Origin: Candidatus Gemmiger stercorigallinarum
Lineage (GTDB): Bacteria; Bacillota; Clostridia; Oscillospirales; Ruminococcaceae
Direction of reading: 5' to 3'
Assembly (NCBI GenBank): GCA_019119495.1
Contig: DWWX01000042.1
Coordinates: forward strand, 1 to 64,000
DNA length: 64,000 bases
Shown here: in pieces, positions 16,495-24,319 of the stretch
Numbering within the stretch: the stretch's first letter is position 1
Layout: each line of letters starts with the position of its first letter
Translations under genes and position numbers: made by a program
Notes under the pieces: model-generated
What the model was told of the DNA's origin: nothing
Seen by the model: only the letters and a program-made list of their open reading frames with translations
The model's database searches: none

Positions 16495-17154
16495 ATGTAC
16501 CCTGTGCTGATCGTGGAGGATGAAAAGCCCATTGCCGACCTGATCGACCTGACGCTGCGGCGGATGCAATACCAGTGCGTCAAGGTCTACAGCGGCGAGG
16601 ACGCCGCCGGGCTGATCGTCAACCGGCGGTTTGACCTGATCCTGCTGGACGTGATGCTGCCCGGCATCGACGGCTTTGCGCTGATGGATTACATCGCCCC
16701 CACCGGAACGCCGGTGATCTTTCTCACCGCGCGGGACAGCGTGGCCGACCGGGTGCGGGGGCTGCGCATGGGCGCCTGCGACTATATCGTCAAGCCCTTT
16801 GCGCCGGAGGAGCTGCTGGCGCGGGTGGACGGCCTGATGCGCCGCACCGGCCGCCGCAGCGCGCGGCTGCGGCTGTGGCAGGTGGAGATCGACCCGGACG
16901 CCCGCCAGGTGCTGCGGGACGGCCGCCCGGTGGAGCTGACCCCGCGGGAGTTTGACCTGCTGATGGTGCTGATGCAGAGCCGGGGCGTGGCCCTTTACCG
17001 CAATGTGCTGATGGAGCGGGTCTGGGGCCTGGACAGCGACGCCGGCCCCCGCACGCTGGACCTGTACATCTCCCGCCTGCGCAAAAAGCTGGGCTGGGCC
17101 GACAAGATCCGCACCGTGTCCGGCGTGGGCTACCGGCTGGAAGCCCGGCCCTGA
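16495..17154 (+). CDS. OmpR-family response regulator, module A
   Basis: This is a 219-residue protein. The receiver domain has VEDE, the phosphoacceptor Asp52 in LILLDVML, FLTARD and the VKPF lysine. A winged-helix DNA-binding domain spans about residues 125-215 (ELTPREFDLL; TLDLYISRLRKKLG; SGVGYRL). It lies between the lipoprotein and the kinase and is preceded by GGAGGTG. The closest protein in this window is the module B regulator at 41266-41931. Confidence 0.92.
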   Translation: MYPVLIVEDEKPIADLIDLTLRRMQYQCVKVYSGEDAAGLIVNRRFDLILLDVMLPGIDGFALMDYIAPTGTPVIFLTARDSVADRVRGLRMGACDYIVKPFAPEELLARVDGLMRRTGRRSARLRLWQVEIDPDARQVLRDGRPVELTPREFDLLMVLMQSRGVALYRNVLMERVWGLDSDAGPRTLDLYISRLRKKLGWADKIRTVSGVGYRLEARP

Positions 17155-17189
17155 CCTGCCGTTTCCCTGCTTTTTTTGGGAGGTGCCCC

Positions 17190-18641
17190 ATGACCTTTGC
17201 GCGCAAGCTGACGCTGGCAATGGCGCTGCTGCTCAGCCTGACTTTGTCGGCCGGCGGGGCGTGGACCATCGGGCGGAACTTTTCCGCCGCGCTGGACACC
17301 GCCGCCGCGGATGCCGCCGCCCGCCACCTGCGGGAGCGGTATGCCGTCGAGGAGCTGCTGGCCGGCACCGGCGGGCAGCCAGGCGACATTGCCCGCGCGG
17401 TGTTCGGCTATGCCCGCAGCCTGCGGGCGGCCGGCGGCAGCGGCTACTGTTTTGCGGTGCTGGACGGCAGCGGCACCGTGCTTTGGTCCGACCTGCCCCG
17501 CGCCGTGTCCTTTGCCAGCCAGTGGCAGGCGGTGCAGGCCGGGGCCGGGGCCATGCTTTACTGCGGCAGCGCCGACGACGCCTGGCTGGTGCTGGCCTCG
17601 CCCTTGCAGGGGCAGAACACGGCGCTGTACCTGGTGGGCGGCTATGACGTCACCGCCCAGTTTGCCGAGCATGGCCGCCAGCTGCGGCAGTACCTGGCGG
17701 TGGAGTGCGCGGCGCTGGCATTGGCGGTGGGGGCGGCGGCGCTGCTGGCCTGGGGGCTGACCCGGCCGCTGCGCCGGCTGGAGGCCGCCAGCCGGGACCT
17801 GGCCGCCGGGGACTACGCCCGCCGGGTCCCGCCCGGCGGCGGGACCGAGTTTGCCCGCCTGGCCGACGGCTTCAACACCATGGCCGGCGCGGTGCAGGCC
17901 AACATGGACGCCCTGCGCCGCCAGGACGAAAGCCGCGCCCGCTTTGTGGCGGCCTTTACCCACGAGCTGAAAACCCCCATGACGGCCATCCTGGGCTATG
18001 CCGACCTGCTGCGCAGCGGCGAACAGCCCGCCGATGTGCGCCAGCTGGCCGCCGACTACATCTACCACGAATCCGCCCGGCTGGAGACCCTCAGCCGGGA
18101 GCTGCTGACCCTGCTGGGGCTGGAACAGGGCCCGCCCCCGGCCCAAAAGCCGGAGCCGGTGTCCGGCATTTTTGCCGACGCGCTGCGCAGCCTGCCCGCC
18201 CCCGCGCCGGTGCAGGTGGTGCAAAGCTGCCCGCCCGGCGCGGCGGTGTGCGCCAACCGGGCGCTTTTGGCCGACCTGGTGCGCAACCTGCTGCTGAACG
18301 CCGCCGCTGCAAACCCGGCGGACGGCTGCGTCCGGCTGACCTGCGCCGCCCGGGGGGACCTGTGGCGCATCACGGTGGCCGACAGGGGGCGGGGCATCCC
18401 GCCCGGGGACCTGCCCCATGTGACCGAGCCCTTTTATATGGCCGACAAAAGCCGCACCCGCGCCCGCGGCGGCAGCGGCATGGGCTTGAGCCTGTGCGCC
18501 GCCATCGCCGCGGCCCACGGCACGGCGCTGCACATTGAAAGCGAGCCGGGCCGGGGCACCGCCGTCTGGCTGGAGCTGCCCGCCGCCGGGCTGCCGGCCG
18601 CCCTGCCGGCCGAAAAGGAGGACCCGCCATGCCGCAGCTGA
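17190..18641 (+). CDS. Sensor histidine kinase, module A
   Basis: This is a 483-residue protein. Transmembrane helix 1 (about 5-25) and helix 2 (about 168-190) bracket an extracellular sensor of about 140 residues that contains WSDLP. A HAMP domain follows, then the H-box FTHELKTPM with His258, the N-box NLLLNAAA, DRGRGIP and GSGMGLSL. It phosphorylates the upstream regulator. Both helix 1 and the sensor motif match the module B kinase (39827-41269), so the two are paralogues. Its 3' end overlaps the next gene by 13 bases. Confidence 0.92.
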   Translation: MTFARKLTLAMALLLSLTLSAGGAWTIGRNFSAALDTAAADAAARHLRERYAVEELLAGTGGQPGDIARAVFGYARSLRAAGGSGYCFAVLDGSGTVLWSDLPRAVSFASQWQAVQAGAGAMLYCGSADDAWLVLASPLQGQNTALYLVGGYDVTAQFAEHGRQLRQYLAVECAALALAVGAAALLAWGLTRPLRRLEAASRDLAAGDYARRVPPGGGTEFARLADGFNTMAGAVQANMDALRRQDESRARFVAAFTHELKTPMTAILGYADLLRSGEQPADVRQLAADYIYHESARLETLSRELLTLLGLEQGPPPAQKPEPVSGIFADALRSLPAPAPVQVVQSCPPGAAVCANRALLADLVRNLLLNAAAANPADGCVRLTCAARGDLWRITVADRGRGIPPGDLPHVTEPFYMADKSRTRARGGSGMGLSLCAAIAAAHGTALHIESEPGRGTAVWLELPAAGLPAALPAEKEDPPCRS

Positions 18642-19396
18642 CCCGCCTGGCCGCCTTTGCCAAAAAGAATGCCGGCCGCCTGGCCACCGGGGCGGTCGTA
18701 TGCCTGTGCGCCGCCGCGCTGCTTTTGCCCGGTGTTTTGGGGGCCGCCCGCCAGGCGCAGCTGCTGGGGCAGGTGCAGCCCCGCCCCGCCGTGGCGGGGG
18801 TGCCCTCGGAGCAGGCGCGCAGCATCCCGCTGCTGTATGACCTGTACCGCCGGCAGGCCGGGGACCCGCTGCCGCAGGCGGACACCGCCGCCGAAGCCGG
18901 CGAGGCAGCCGCGGTGGCGGCGGACCTGGCCGGCCGGCTGCGCGCCCTGGCCGGCGCCGGCCTGCTGACCGACGCCCAGCGGGACGCCGTTCTGCGCCTG
19001 CTGGCGGAGCTGCCCGGCCGGCCGGATGCGAACATCCTGTACGGCGGGGACGGCAGCTTTGCCGCTGCCGCCTGCTTTGGCCCGGACGGCGGCGTCAGCA
19101 TGACCTGGCACCGGGACACCGGCGGCGTGGTGGAGCTCTCCTTTTGGGGCGGCGCCCTGCCGCAGCAGGCCGACCCCGCCGCAATGCTGGCCGCCTGGCG
19201 CGCCGCCCTGGGCCTGGACGTGCTGGCGGACTGGGCCGAGCCGGCGCTGAACGACGGCGCGGCCTGCCGGTCGGACAGCGCCCAGCTGTATCTTTACTGC
19301 GTGGAGTCCGTCGATTCGCTGCGGATGGAGATGGTGGTGCTGACCGCTGACGCCGTGCTGCCCGGCAGCGCCGATACCGCCCCGACACAAAAATGA
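18629..19396 (+). CDS. Membrane-anchored protein of module A, homologous to the N-half of the 690-aa module B protein
   Basis: This is a 255-residue protein. A transmembrane helix at about residues 18-38 is followed by an extracellular domain. The segment AMLAAWRAALGLDVLADW (185-202) aligns with VLRAWVAMNDLDILGDW (225-241) of the protein at 37758-39830. The surrounding order also agrees: a LxxLxxAGxLTxxQ helix, an xDTGGVVELSFW strand and a final beta segment. No known domain was recognised. It is translationally coupled to the kinase (13-base overlap), which suggests they work together. A shared promoter element lies over its stop codon. Confidence 0.75.
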   Translation: MPQLTRLAAFAKKNAGRLATGAVVCLCAAALLLPGVLGAARQAQLLGQVQPRPAVAGVPSEQARSIPLLYDLYRRQAGDPLPQADTAAEAGEAAAVAADLAGRLRALAGAGLLTDAQRDAVLRLLAELPGRPDANILYGGDGSFAAAACFGPDGGVSMTWHRDTGGVVELSFWGGALPQQADPAAMLAAWRAALGLDVLADWAEPALNDGAACRSDSAQLYLYCVESVDSLRMEMVVLTADAVLPGSADTAPTQK

Positions 19397-19415
19397 CAAC
19401 CCGGCGTGGTATGGT
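19387..19415 (+). promoter_or_regulatory. Module A promoter 2 with the same 16-base element
   Basis: ACAAAAATGACAACCC (19387-19402) is identical to 15142-15157 and is again followed after seven bases by a -10-like box (TATGGT, 19410-19415). It overlaps the end of the preceding gene and precedes the second lipoprotein gene by 60 bases. Confidence 0.55.
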
Positions 19416-19475
19416 AAGGGCATCCAAAGAGCCGCCTGCGCCCTGCCGGCGGCCCCAAAAAAAGAGGTGTGCCTG

Positions 19476-20822
19476 ATGAAACGACCCGAATACGCCCGCC
19501 CCATCCCCCGCCGGGCGGCCGCCCTGGCAGCGGCGCTGGCGCTGGCTTTGTGCGCCTGCGCGCCGGGGCAAACGTCGGCGCCGGGCAGCAGCCCCGCTGC
19601 CGGCGCCGAAAGCCCCGCCGCGGCAGACCCTGCGGCGGGAGAGCTGCAGCTGCTTTCCCCGGGGAATGAACAGGGCCGCTACGCGATCGGCTATGCCGGC
19701 AGCGGCCCCCAGCCTCACAGCCTGCTGTGCTGGGTGGACTATGCCGCCGCGGCCGCCGCGATTTTGTGCAGCCAGCCCAACTGCACCCATGACAGCGACG
19801 CCTGCACCGCATGGCTGGGGCAAAGCGCCGCCGCACTGGCCTATTCGCTGCCCGACGGCCGGCTGCTGCTCCACCGCCCGGAACCGGGAAGCACGGTTTC
19901 CGCCCTGCTGCTTGCCAATGCCGACGGCAGCGACCCGGCCGAGCTGTTTTGCACGGCGGACGTCATCCGGGCGGATATGGCCGACAGCCAGTGGCTGTAC
20001 ATCGAGCGGTATGCGGCGGAGGACGACGCCGCGCAGAATGCCCTTTACCGCCTGCCGCTGGACGGCGGCGAGCCGGAATGGCTGATGGACCTGGAGATGG
20101 GCCAGAACACCAGCGCCGGCGTCATCGGCTGCCTGGGGCGGGAATTGATCTACTATTCGTTTGACTGGGGCGACGACACCGCGCCCCCGGAGGCAATGAA
20201 CTGGACCGCGGAAGAGTGGGAAGCCTGGGACGCAAGCCAGACCGGCACCCACAAGGTGGAAGCCATCAACGTGGACACCGGCGCCCGGCGGCAGCTTGCG
20301 GCCTGGACTTCCCACGGGGGCAGCGCCGGTTATGCCTGCGCCGTATTTGACGGTATGCTGTACCGCACGCCGGACAACGCCCAGGGCGACCTGCTTGTTA
20401 CCGACATTGCCTCCGGCAGCGAGCGGACGGTAAAGATCCAGTGGCCGTTTGCCCTGGAACAAGCCCGTTGGACCGAACTCCCGGCCATGGCGGGCGGGAA
20501 GCTGCTGGTGGATGTGTGGGGCCCGGACAGCAACGAGTACCGCATCGCCGTGGACCCCGCCACCGGCGATGCGGCCGAGCTGACGCTGAAAATGCTGTCC
20601 AACGGACACCTGATCGGGATCCAGGTCCTGGGAGACAGCGGCGCCGACCTGCTGGTATGCTTTGAGATCCGCATGATGGATATTACCGACTACAGCCCGG
20701 ACGGCACCCTGACCCCCGCCACCAGGGGTGTTTCGCAGTATGCGCTGATCTCCACGGAGGATTTTCTGGCCAGCCGCCCCGGCTACCGCACCTTGCAGAC
20801 CGACCATCCGCTTACAATGTGA
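19476..20822 (+). CDS. Secreted lipoprotein with C-X4-C-X-H-X4-C motif, module A copy 2
   Basis: This is a 448-residue protein. The signal peptide ends in LCAC (Cys28 or Cys26), followed by an Ala/Ser/Pro linker. CSQPNCTHDSDAC at residues 98-110 gives the same C-X4-C-X-H-X4-C spacing as the first lipoprotein. A WVDYA segment just before it matches SWIDYA there. The rest is beta-rich and propeller-like. The ATG at 19476 follows AGAGG by eight bases; a GTG at 19467 overlaps that ribosome site and was rejected. It probably has its own promoter (19387-19415) and functions with the module A kinase. Confidence 0.8.
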   Translation: MKRPEYARPIPRRAAALAAALALALCACAPGQTSAPGSSPAAGAESPAAADPAAGELQLLSPGNEQGRYAIGYAGSGPQPHSLLCWVDYAAAAAAILCSQPNCTHDSDACTAWLGQSAAALAYSLPDGRLLLHRPEPGSTVSALLLANADGSDPAELFCTADVIRADMADSQWLYIERYAAEDDAAQNALYRLPLDGGEPEWLMDLEMGQNTSAGVIGCLGRELIYYSFDWGDDTAPPEAMNWTAEEWEAWDASQTGTHKVEAINVDTGARRQLAAWTSHGGSAGYACAVFDGMLYRTPDNAQGDLLVTDIASGSERTVKIQWPFALEQARWTELPAMAGGKLLVDVWGPDSNEYRIAVDPATGDAAELTLKMLSNGHLIGIQVLGDSGADLLVCFEIRMMDITDYSPDGTLTPATRGVSQYALISTEDFLASRPGYRTLQTDHPLTM

Positions 20823-20836
20823 AAGAAGGCCCTGCC

Positions 20837-20956
20837 ATGGCACCGGCCACGGCAAAACGGCCGCCCCGCCGGGCGGCGGAGTATGCCATCCTGTCCGGGC
20901 AGCCTGCCTGTCAGGACATCGCCCTGGCCGAGGATATCCTTCTGGACCTGCCGTGA
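20837..20956 (+). CDS. Possible small protein after the module A lipoprotein
   Basis: This is a 39-codon reading frame (MAPATAKRPPRRAAEYAILS...LLDLP) starting 14 bases after the lipoprotein stop, with AGAAGG seven bases before its ATG. It has a basic N-terminus and an acidic C-terminus. No family was recognised. It could be a genuine coupled small protein or a chance frame. Confidence 0.3.
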   Translation: MAPATAKRPPRRAAEYAILSGQPACQDIALAEDILLDLP

Positions 20957-21013
20957 CAAAAATGCGGCCGGCGCCCGCGGAGGGGGCTTTCTCCCTTTCC
21001 GCGGGCGCCGGCC
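20957..21013 (-). terminator. Terminator of the GntR gene
   Basis: On the minus strand a perfect 16-bp stem (20998-21013 with 20966-20981) is followed by GCATTTTTG, about 60 bases beyond the GntR stop. Confidence 0.85.
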
Positions 21014-21075
21014 TGCCGTACTGCAAGCTGCCCTTGTTCTTTTTCTCGCAAATCGGATGCCGGCGCGCCGGCCGG

Positions 21076-21786
21076 TCACCGCCGCACGTACTCCAGCCGG
21101 TAATGGGGCGAGTTGTACACCTGCACGGTAAAGTCCAGGATGCGGCCGTCGTCCAGATAGGTGGTATTCTCGTCCCGCAAAAGCGGCGTGCCGGCCGGGA
21201 TGCCAAAGGCTTTGGCGGTGGCCTCGTCGGCCAGGATGGGCGTGACGGTGTGCCGGCTGTACGCCACCTGGCGGCCCAGCTCCTGCTGAAAATAGCGGTA
21301 CTTGCCGCTTTGCAGGGCCTGGAGCGAAATGCCGGGGTACTCCTGCGCGGACATGCGGCTGGTCTCCAGCATAAACAGCACCTCGTCGGCGTACTGGCTG
21401 CGGCGGAAAAAGTAAACGGGCGCCCCCGGTTCGACGCCCAGGCGGCGGGCGGTGTCCCCGTCGGCAGGTTCCAGGCGGAACTCGGTCACCTCGGTGCGCG
21501 GGGTCAGCCCCTGGGCGCGCATCTCGTCGGCAAAGCTGACCACCCCCGGCAGCTTGCCCGCCTGGGGCAGCCGCGACACAAAGGTGCCCGCCCCCGGCGT
21601 GCGCACCAGAAGCCCCTGGGCCACCAGCCCTTCCAGCGCCTTGCGCATCGTCACGCGGGAGACGCCGTACTGTTTTGCCAGCTCCTGTTCCGGCGGGATG
21701 CAGCTGCCCTTTTTGTAGCGGCCGTCCGCGATCTGCGCCAGCAGGTCAGCCTCGATCTGTTTGTAGCGTGGGAGCGGTCTGGACAT
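21076..21786 (-). CDS. GntR/HutC-family transcriptional regulator
   Basis: This is a 236-residue protein. An N-terminal winged helix (PRYKQIEADLLAQI, IPPEQELAKQYGVSRVTMRKAL, then TFVSRL) is followed by a UTRA effector domain from about residue 85. HutC-type regulators bind a small sugar phosphate or acid and repress catabolic genes. The start at 21786 has AAAGGAGG upstream. Overlapping dyads across its own -10 box imply autoregulation. It shares the string AAATGTATC with the operator before the PHP-like gene. Confidence 0.9.
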   Translation of the reverse strand: MSRPLPRYKQIEADLLAQIADGRYKKGSCIPPEQELAKQYGVSRVTMRKALEGLVAQGLLVRTPGAGTFVSRLPQAGKLPGVVSFADEMRAQGLTPRTEVTEFRLEPADGDTARRLGVEPGAPVYFFRRSQYADEVLFMLETSRMSAQEYPGISLQALQSGKYRYFQQELGRQVAYSRHTVTPILADEATAKAFGIPAGTPLLRDENTTYLDDGRILDFTVQVYNSPHYRLEYVRR

Positions 21787-21809
21787 GGCTGCGCCTCCTT
21801 TGGGCGGGA

Positions 21810-21836
21810 AATGTATCTACATTTGTAGTATACTAC
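21810..21836 (-). promoter_or_regulatory. Operator and promoter of the GntR gene
   Basis: The dyads CTACATTTGTAG (21818-21829) and the palindrome GTAGTATACTAC (21825-21836) overlap each other and contain the minus-strand -10 box TATACT. This is the arrangement of an autorepressed GntR-family gene. Confidence 0.6.
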
Positions 21837-21874
21837 CGCGCCCCCGCCAAGGCAAGGGCCCGCCGGGGTGCCGA

Positions 21875-21903
21875 TTGCCAAAACGCCCCGCATGCGGTAC
21901 AAT
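21875..21903 (+). promoter_or_regulatory. Promoter of the DJ-1 family gene
   Basis: TTGCCA (21875-21880), 17 bases and TACAAT (21898-21903) lie 100 bases before the start codon. Confidence 0.65.
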
Positions 21904-22002
21904 AAAGGCACACCGCAGCGGCCGGCGGGACCGCCGGGCCTGCGCTGCGGCCGGGGCAGGTTTGCCTGCCAAAACCATGTTCTTGACAGGGAGGGTTTAC
22001 CT

Positions 22003-22554
22003 ATGTCCAAAGCTGTTGTGTTTTTTGCGCCGGGCCTGGAGGAGTGCGAGGGCCTGCTGGTGGTGGATATCCTGCGCCGCGCCGGCGTTGAGGTGACCAT
22101 CGCGGCGGTGGGCGGCAGCAAAACGGTGGTGTCGTCCCACAAGGTGCAGATCGTGGCCGACGCCATGGCCGGCGAGATCGACCCCGCCGGTTACGACGCC
22201 TGCATCCTGCCCGGCGGCATTCCGGGCGTGAACAACCTGGCCGCCGACGCCGATGTGCGCCGGGTGACCGTCGCCTGCGCCGAGGCCGGCAAGATCGTGG
22301 CGGCCATCTGCGCCGGGCCCACGGTGCTGGCGGGCTTTGGCCTGCTGGGCGGCAGGCAGGCCACCGTCTACCCCGGCATGGACGACAAGATGGACGGCGC
22401 GGTGTGCACCGGCAGCGAGGTGACGGTGGACGGCAAGATCACCACCGGCCGCGCGCTGGGCGCCGCCATCCCCTTTGCGCTGGAGCTGGCCGCCCAGCTG
22501 GCCGGCCGGGAAGCCAGCGACCGGGTGCGCCAGGCCATTGTTTACCCCTACTGA
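22003..22554 (+). CDS. DJ-1/PfpI family protein
   Basis: This is a 183-residue protein. It begins SKAVVFFAPGLEECE, as DJ-1/ThiJ proteins do, with the conserved Glu of the active site. The nucleophile elbow is AAICAGP (Cys near 105), preceded by ILPGGIPG. Members act as deglycase/glyoxalase-like or stress proteins. The neighbouring methylglyoxal synthase makes a role in methylglyoxal or protein-glycation handling attractive, though unproved. The start follows GGGAGG; the longer frame from 21868 runs into the promoter. Confidence 0.9.
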   Translation: MSKAVVFFAPGLEECEGLLVVDILRRAGVEVTIAAVGGSKTVVSSHKVQIVADAMAGEIDPAGYDACILPGGIPGVNNLAADADVRRVTVACAEAGKIVAAICAGPTVLAGFGLLGGRQATVYPGMDDKMDGAVCTGSEVTVDGKITTGRALGAAIPFALELAAQLAGREASDRVRQAIVYPY

Positions 22555-22623
22555 CCGTTCGCGGCGGACAGAAAAATCCCGCCGCCGCTTTTGACCGGCC
22601 GGATACGCCGCCAAAACCGCAAA

Positions 22624-22677
22624 GCCCCCGCCCTGCGGTCCTGCACCTTTTGCAGGGCCGCGGAGCGGGGGCTGTTT
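22624..22677. terminator. Bidirectional terminator between convergent genes
   Basis: A long stem (outer arms 22624-22631 and 22665-22672, with further pairing inside) is flanked by GTTTTG on the right and an A-rich left side. It serves the DJ-1 gene and possibly mgsA. Confidence 0.75.
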
Positions 22678-22685
22678 TGCTTCCG

Positions 22686-23093
22686 TCATGGTTTCCGGGG
22701 ATGTTTCAGCTCCAGCCAGGCCAGGTCGCCGCGCTCCAGGCCGTGGATCAGCACCTCGGCGGTGGCGATGTTGGTGGCAACGGGGATGGTGTGCACGTCG
22801 CACACGCGCAGAAGCGATACGTCGTTGGGCTCGCCGGGCTTGGCGTTGACGGGATCGCGGAAAAACAGCAGCATATCCACCTCGCCGTAGGCGATCATGG
22901 AAGCCAGCTGCTCGGCGCCGCCGCGGCTGCCGGGGTACAGGCAGCGCACATCCAGGCCGCAGGCGTCGTGCACCACCTTGCCGGTGACGCCGGTGGCGAC
23001 CAGCTCGTTTTGCGACAGGATGCGGACGTAGGCGGTGCAGAACTGCGCCATCAGCTCCTTGCGGGAATCATGTGCGATCAGGGCGATCCTCAT
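22686..23093 (-). CDS. mgsA: Methylglyoxal synthase
   Basis: This is a 135-residue protein, close to the usual length. It begins RIALIAHDSRKELM and has PGSRGG (phosphate binding) and FFRDP with the catalytic Asp. The run HTIPVATNIATAE is typical of MgsA. It converts dihydroxyacetone phosphate to methylglyoxal and phosphate. The ATG at 23093 gives the canonical N-terminus. A clear ribosome site is lacking, although a GGGGGAAAGTGAG stretch lies upstream. It converges on the DJ-1 gene. Confidence 0.93.
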   Translation of the reverse strand: MRIALIAHDSRKELMAQFCTAYVRILSQNELVATGVTGKVVHDACGLDVRCLYPGSRGGAEQLASMIAYGEVDMLLFFRDPVNAKPGEPNDVSLLRVCDVHTIPVATNIATAEVLIHGLERGDLAWLELKHPRKP

Positions 23094-23251
23094 TGCCGGT
23101 ATGCTCACTTTCCCCCGGCGCAGGTCGGCCGGGTCCTGATTCGTACAGGGCGCCATGCGGTCCCTGTGCGGTAAAGATACCACTATAATAAAACAACGGA
23201 CGCCAAAATGCAAGCCGCGGGGGCCGGGCGCGGCGGCGGGCTGGCCGGGGG

Positions 23252-23299
23252 CAAAAAGGCGGGGGAGTTTTCCACAAACTTGTGGAAAACTCCCCCGCC
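23252..23299 (-). terminator. Terminator of the HAD gene, built on DnaA-box-like arms
   Basis: On the minus strand a 20-bp stem (23280-23299 with 23258-23277) is followed by TTTTTG. Its inner part reads TTTTCCACAAACTTGTGGAAAA in two halves (TTTTCCACA and TGTGGAAAA). The same core recurs in the hairpin at 50136-50177. Confidence 0.8.
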
Positions 23300-23326
23300 C
23301 TGTTTTATGGGCTGCGGGCAGCCGGG

Positions 23327-23899
23327 TCAGAACCGGTCGACGGCAAACACCGCCGCACCGGCGGCGCGGGCGGCGGCCAGGCCGGGGGCCGAGTCCTCAA
23401 AGATCATGGTATGGGCGGCGTCGATGCCGAAATGGGCCATGGCGGCCAGGTAGCCTTCCGGGTCAGGCTTGTTGTTGGTCACGTCCTCGGAGGTCAGGAT
23501 CAGCTCGAACCAGTCCCGGCAGTGGAAATGGTCCAGGATCTCGGTGGCGTTGCGGCGGCTGCCGGTGGTCACCAGCGCCAGGTGCGCGGTGGGGCGCATG
23601 GCTGCAAGCAGCGCAAACAGCGCGGTGTTCGGCCGCGCCGCGCCCAGGCAGGCGGCGTACAGCGCCTTTTTGCGGTCGTGGACCTGCTCCACCAGTTCCG
23701 GCGGCGGGTCGCCGCCCAGCAGCGGGCGCAAAAACGATTTGTAATATCCGCCGTTGCAATACTGTGCGTAATATTCGTCGGTGACGGTGGCGCCGACTTC
23801 CTCCAGCGCCGCGCGGTAGCTGGCCGCGTTGACCGCCACCGTGTCGAACAGCGTGCCGTCCAGGTCGACGAGGATCAGGGTGTGTTTTTCGTTGGGCAT
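23327..23899 (-). CDS. HAD-superfamily hydrolase (subfamily IA phosphatase)
   Basis: This is a 190-residue protein. HAD motif I is LVDLDGTLFDT with the nucleophile Asp, motif II is LVTTGS, motif III is the Lys in NNKPDPEGY, and motif IV is IFEDSAPG. A small helical cap follows motif I. These proteins dephosphorylate sugar phosphates or nucleotides; the substrate is unknown. The start follows AAAGGA. It is on the same strand as the surface-glycan set but separated from it by about 420 bases of repeat sequence. Confidence 0.9.
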   Translation of the reverse strand: MPNEKHTLILVDLDGTLFDTVAVNAASYRAALEEVGATVTDEYYAQYCNGGYYKSFLRPLLGGDPPPELVEQVHDRKKALYAACLGAARPNTALFALLAAMRPTAHLALVTTGSRRNATEILDHFHCRDWFELILTSEDVTNNKPDPEGYLAAMAHFGIDAAHTMIFEDSAPGLAAARAAGAAVFAVDRF

Positions 23900-23924
23900 G
23901 GCAGGGTCCTTTCGGGGGAAATCA

Positions 23925-23985
23925 GGGAAAACTTGGAATTTTGGTGCGGCCTTTGGCCGCGGACCGGATTTTTTGGGGCAGCGTT
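23925..23985. repeat. Second dispersed repeat family, copy 1
   Basis: AATTTTGGTGCGGCC is followed by GGCCGCGGACCGG, a GC palindrome flanked by T/A runs. Similar pieces occur near 29868, 44918, 54421, 59328 and 59695, always between genes. Confidence 0.5.
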
Positions 23986-24029
23986 GGCGGCGCGGCGGTG
24001 ACCCGCGGGGGTATTGGCAGGGTCTATGC

Positions 24030-24164
24030 GGCAATGCACCCCTCAGTCACCTTCGGTGCCAGCTCCCCTTACAGGGGAGCCTTTTGTGCGGCAGGTGGTT
24101 GCAATGCCTCCCCTGCAAGGGGAGGTGGCATTGCGCAAGCGATGACGGAAGGGTGCATTGCCGC
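24030..24164. repeat. MITE-like dispersed repeat, copy 1
   Basis: The unit begins GGCAATGCACCCCTCAGTC and ends with the imperfect inverse GACGGAAGGGTGCATTGCC. Inside are two hairpins, CTCCCCTTACAGGGGAG and CTCCCCTGCAAGGGGAG. It fills most of the gap between the HAD gene and the methyltransferase. The family has full copies at 28005, 28263, 54510, 56485 and 57075 and half copies at 30037, 30247, 59417 and 59619. Confidence 0.85.
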
Positions 24165-24319
24165 CCTGGCCTGCAAATATCCCGCCGGGCTGCCGCGCCC
24201 TTGCGCAGCGGCCGGGGATTTGATCGGCCCGGAGGCGGCAGCGGGTCCCGCAGGCGGGGTGCCGAACAACGCGCCCCGCAGCCAGGGGGACCCGGCGGGA
24301 CCGCCAAAGAGCGGCGCAT

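Noticed and set aside
20954-20964. Third copy of the ACAAAAATG promoter element
   Set aside because: It is the U-run of the minus-strand terminator of the GntR gene and lacks the rest of the 16-mer and a -10 box.
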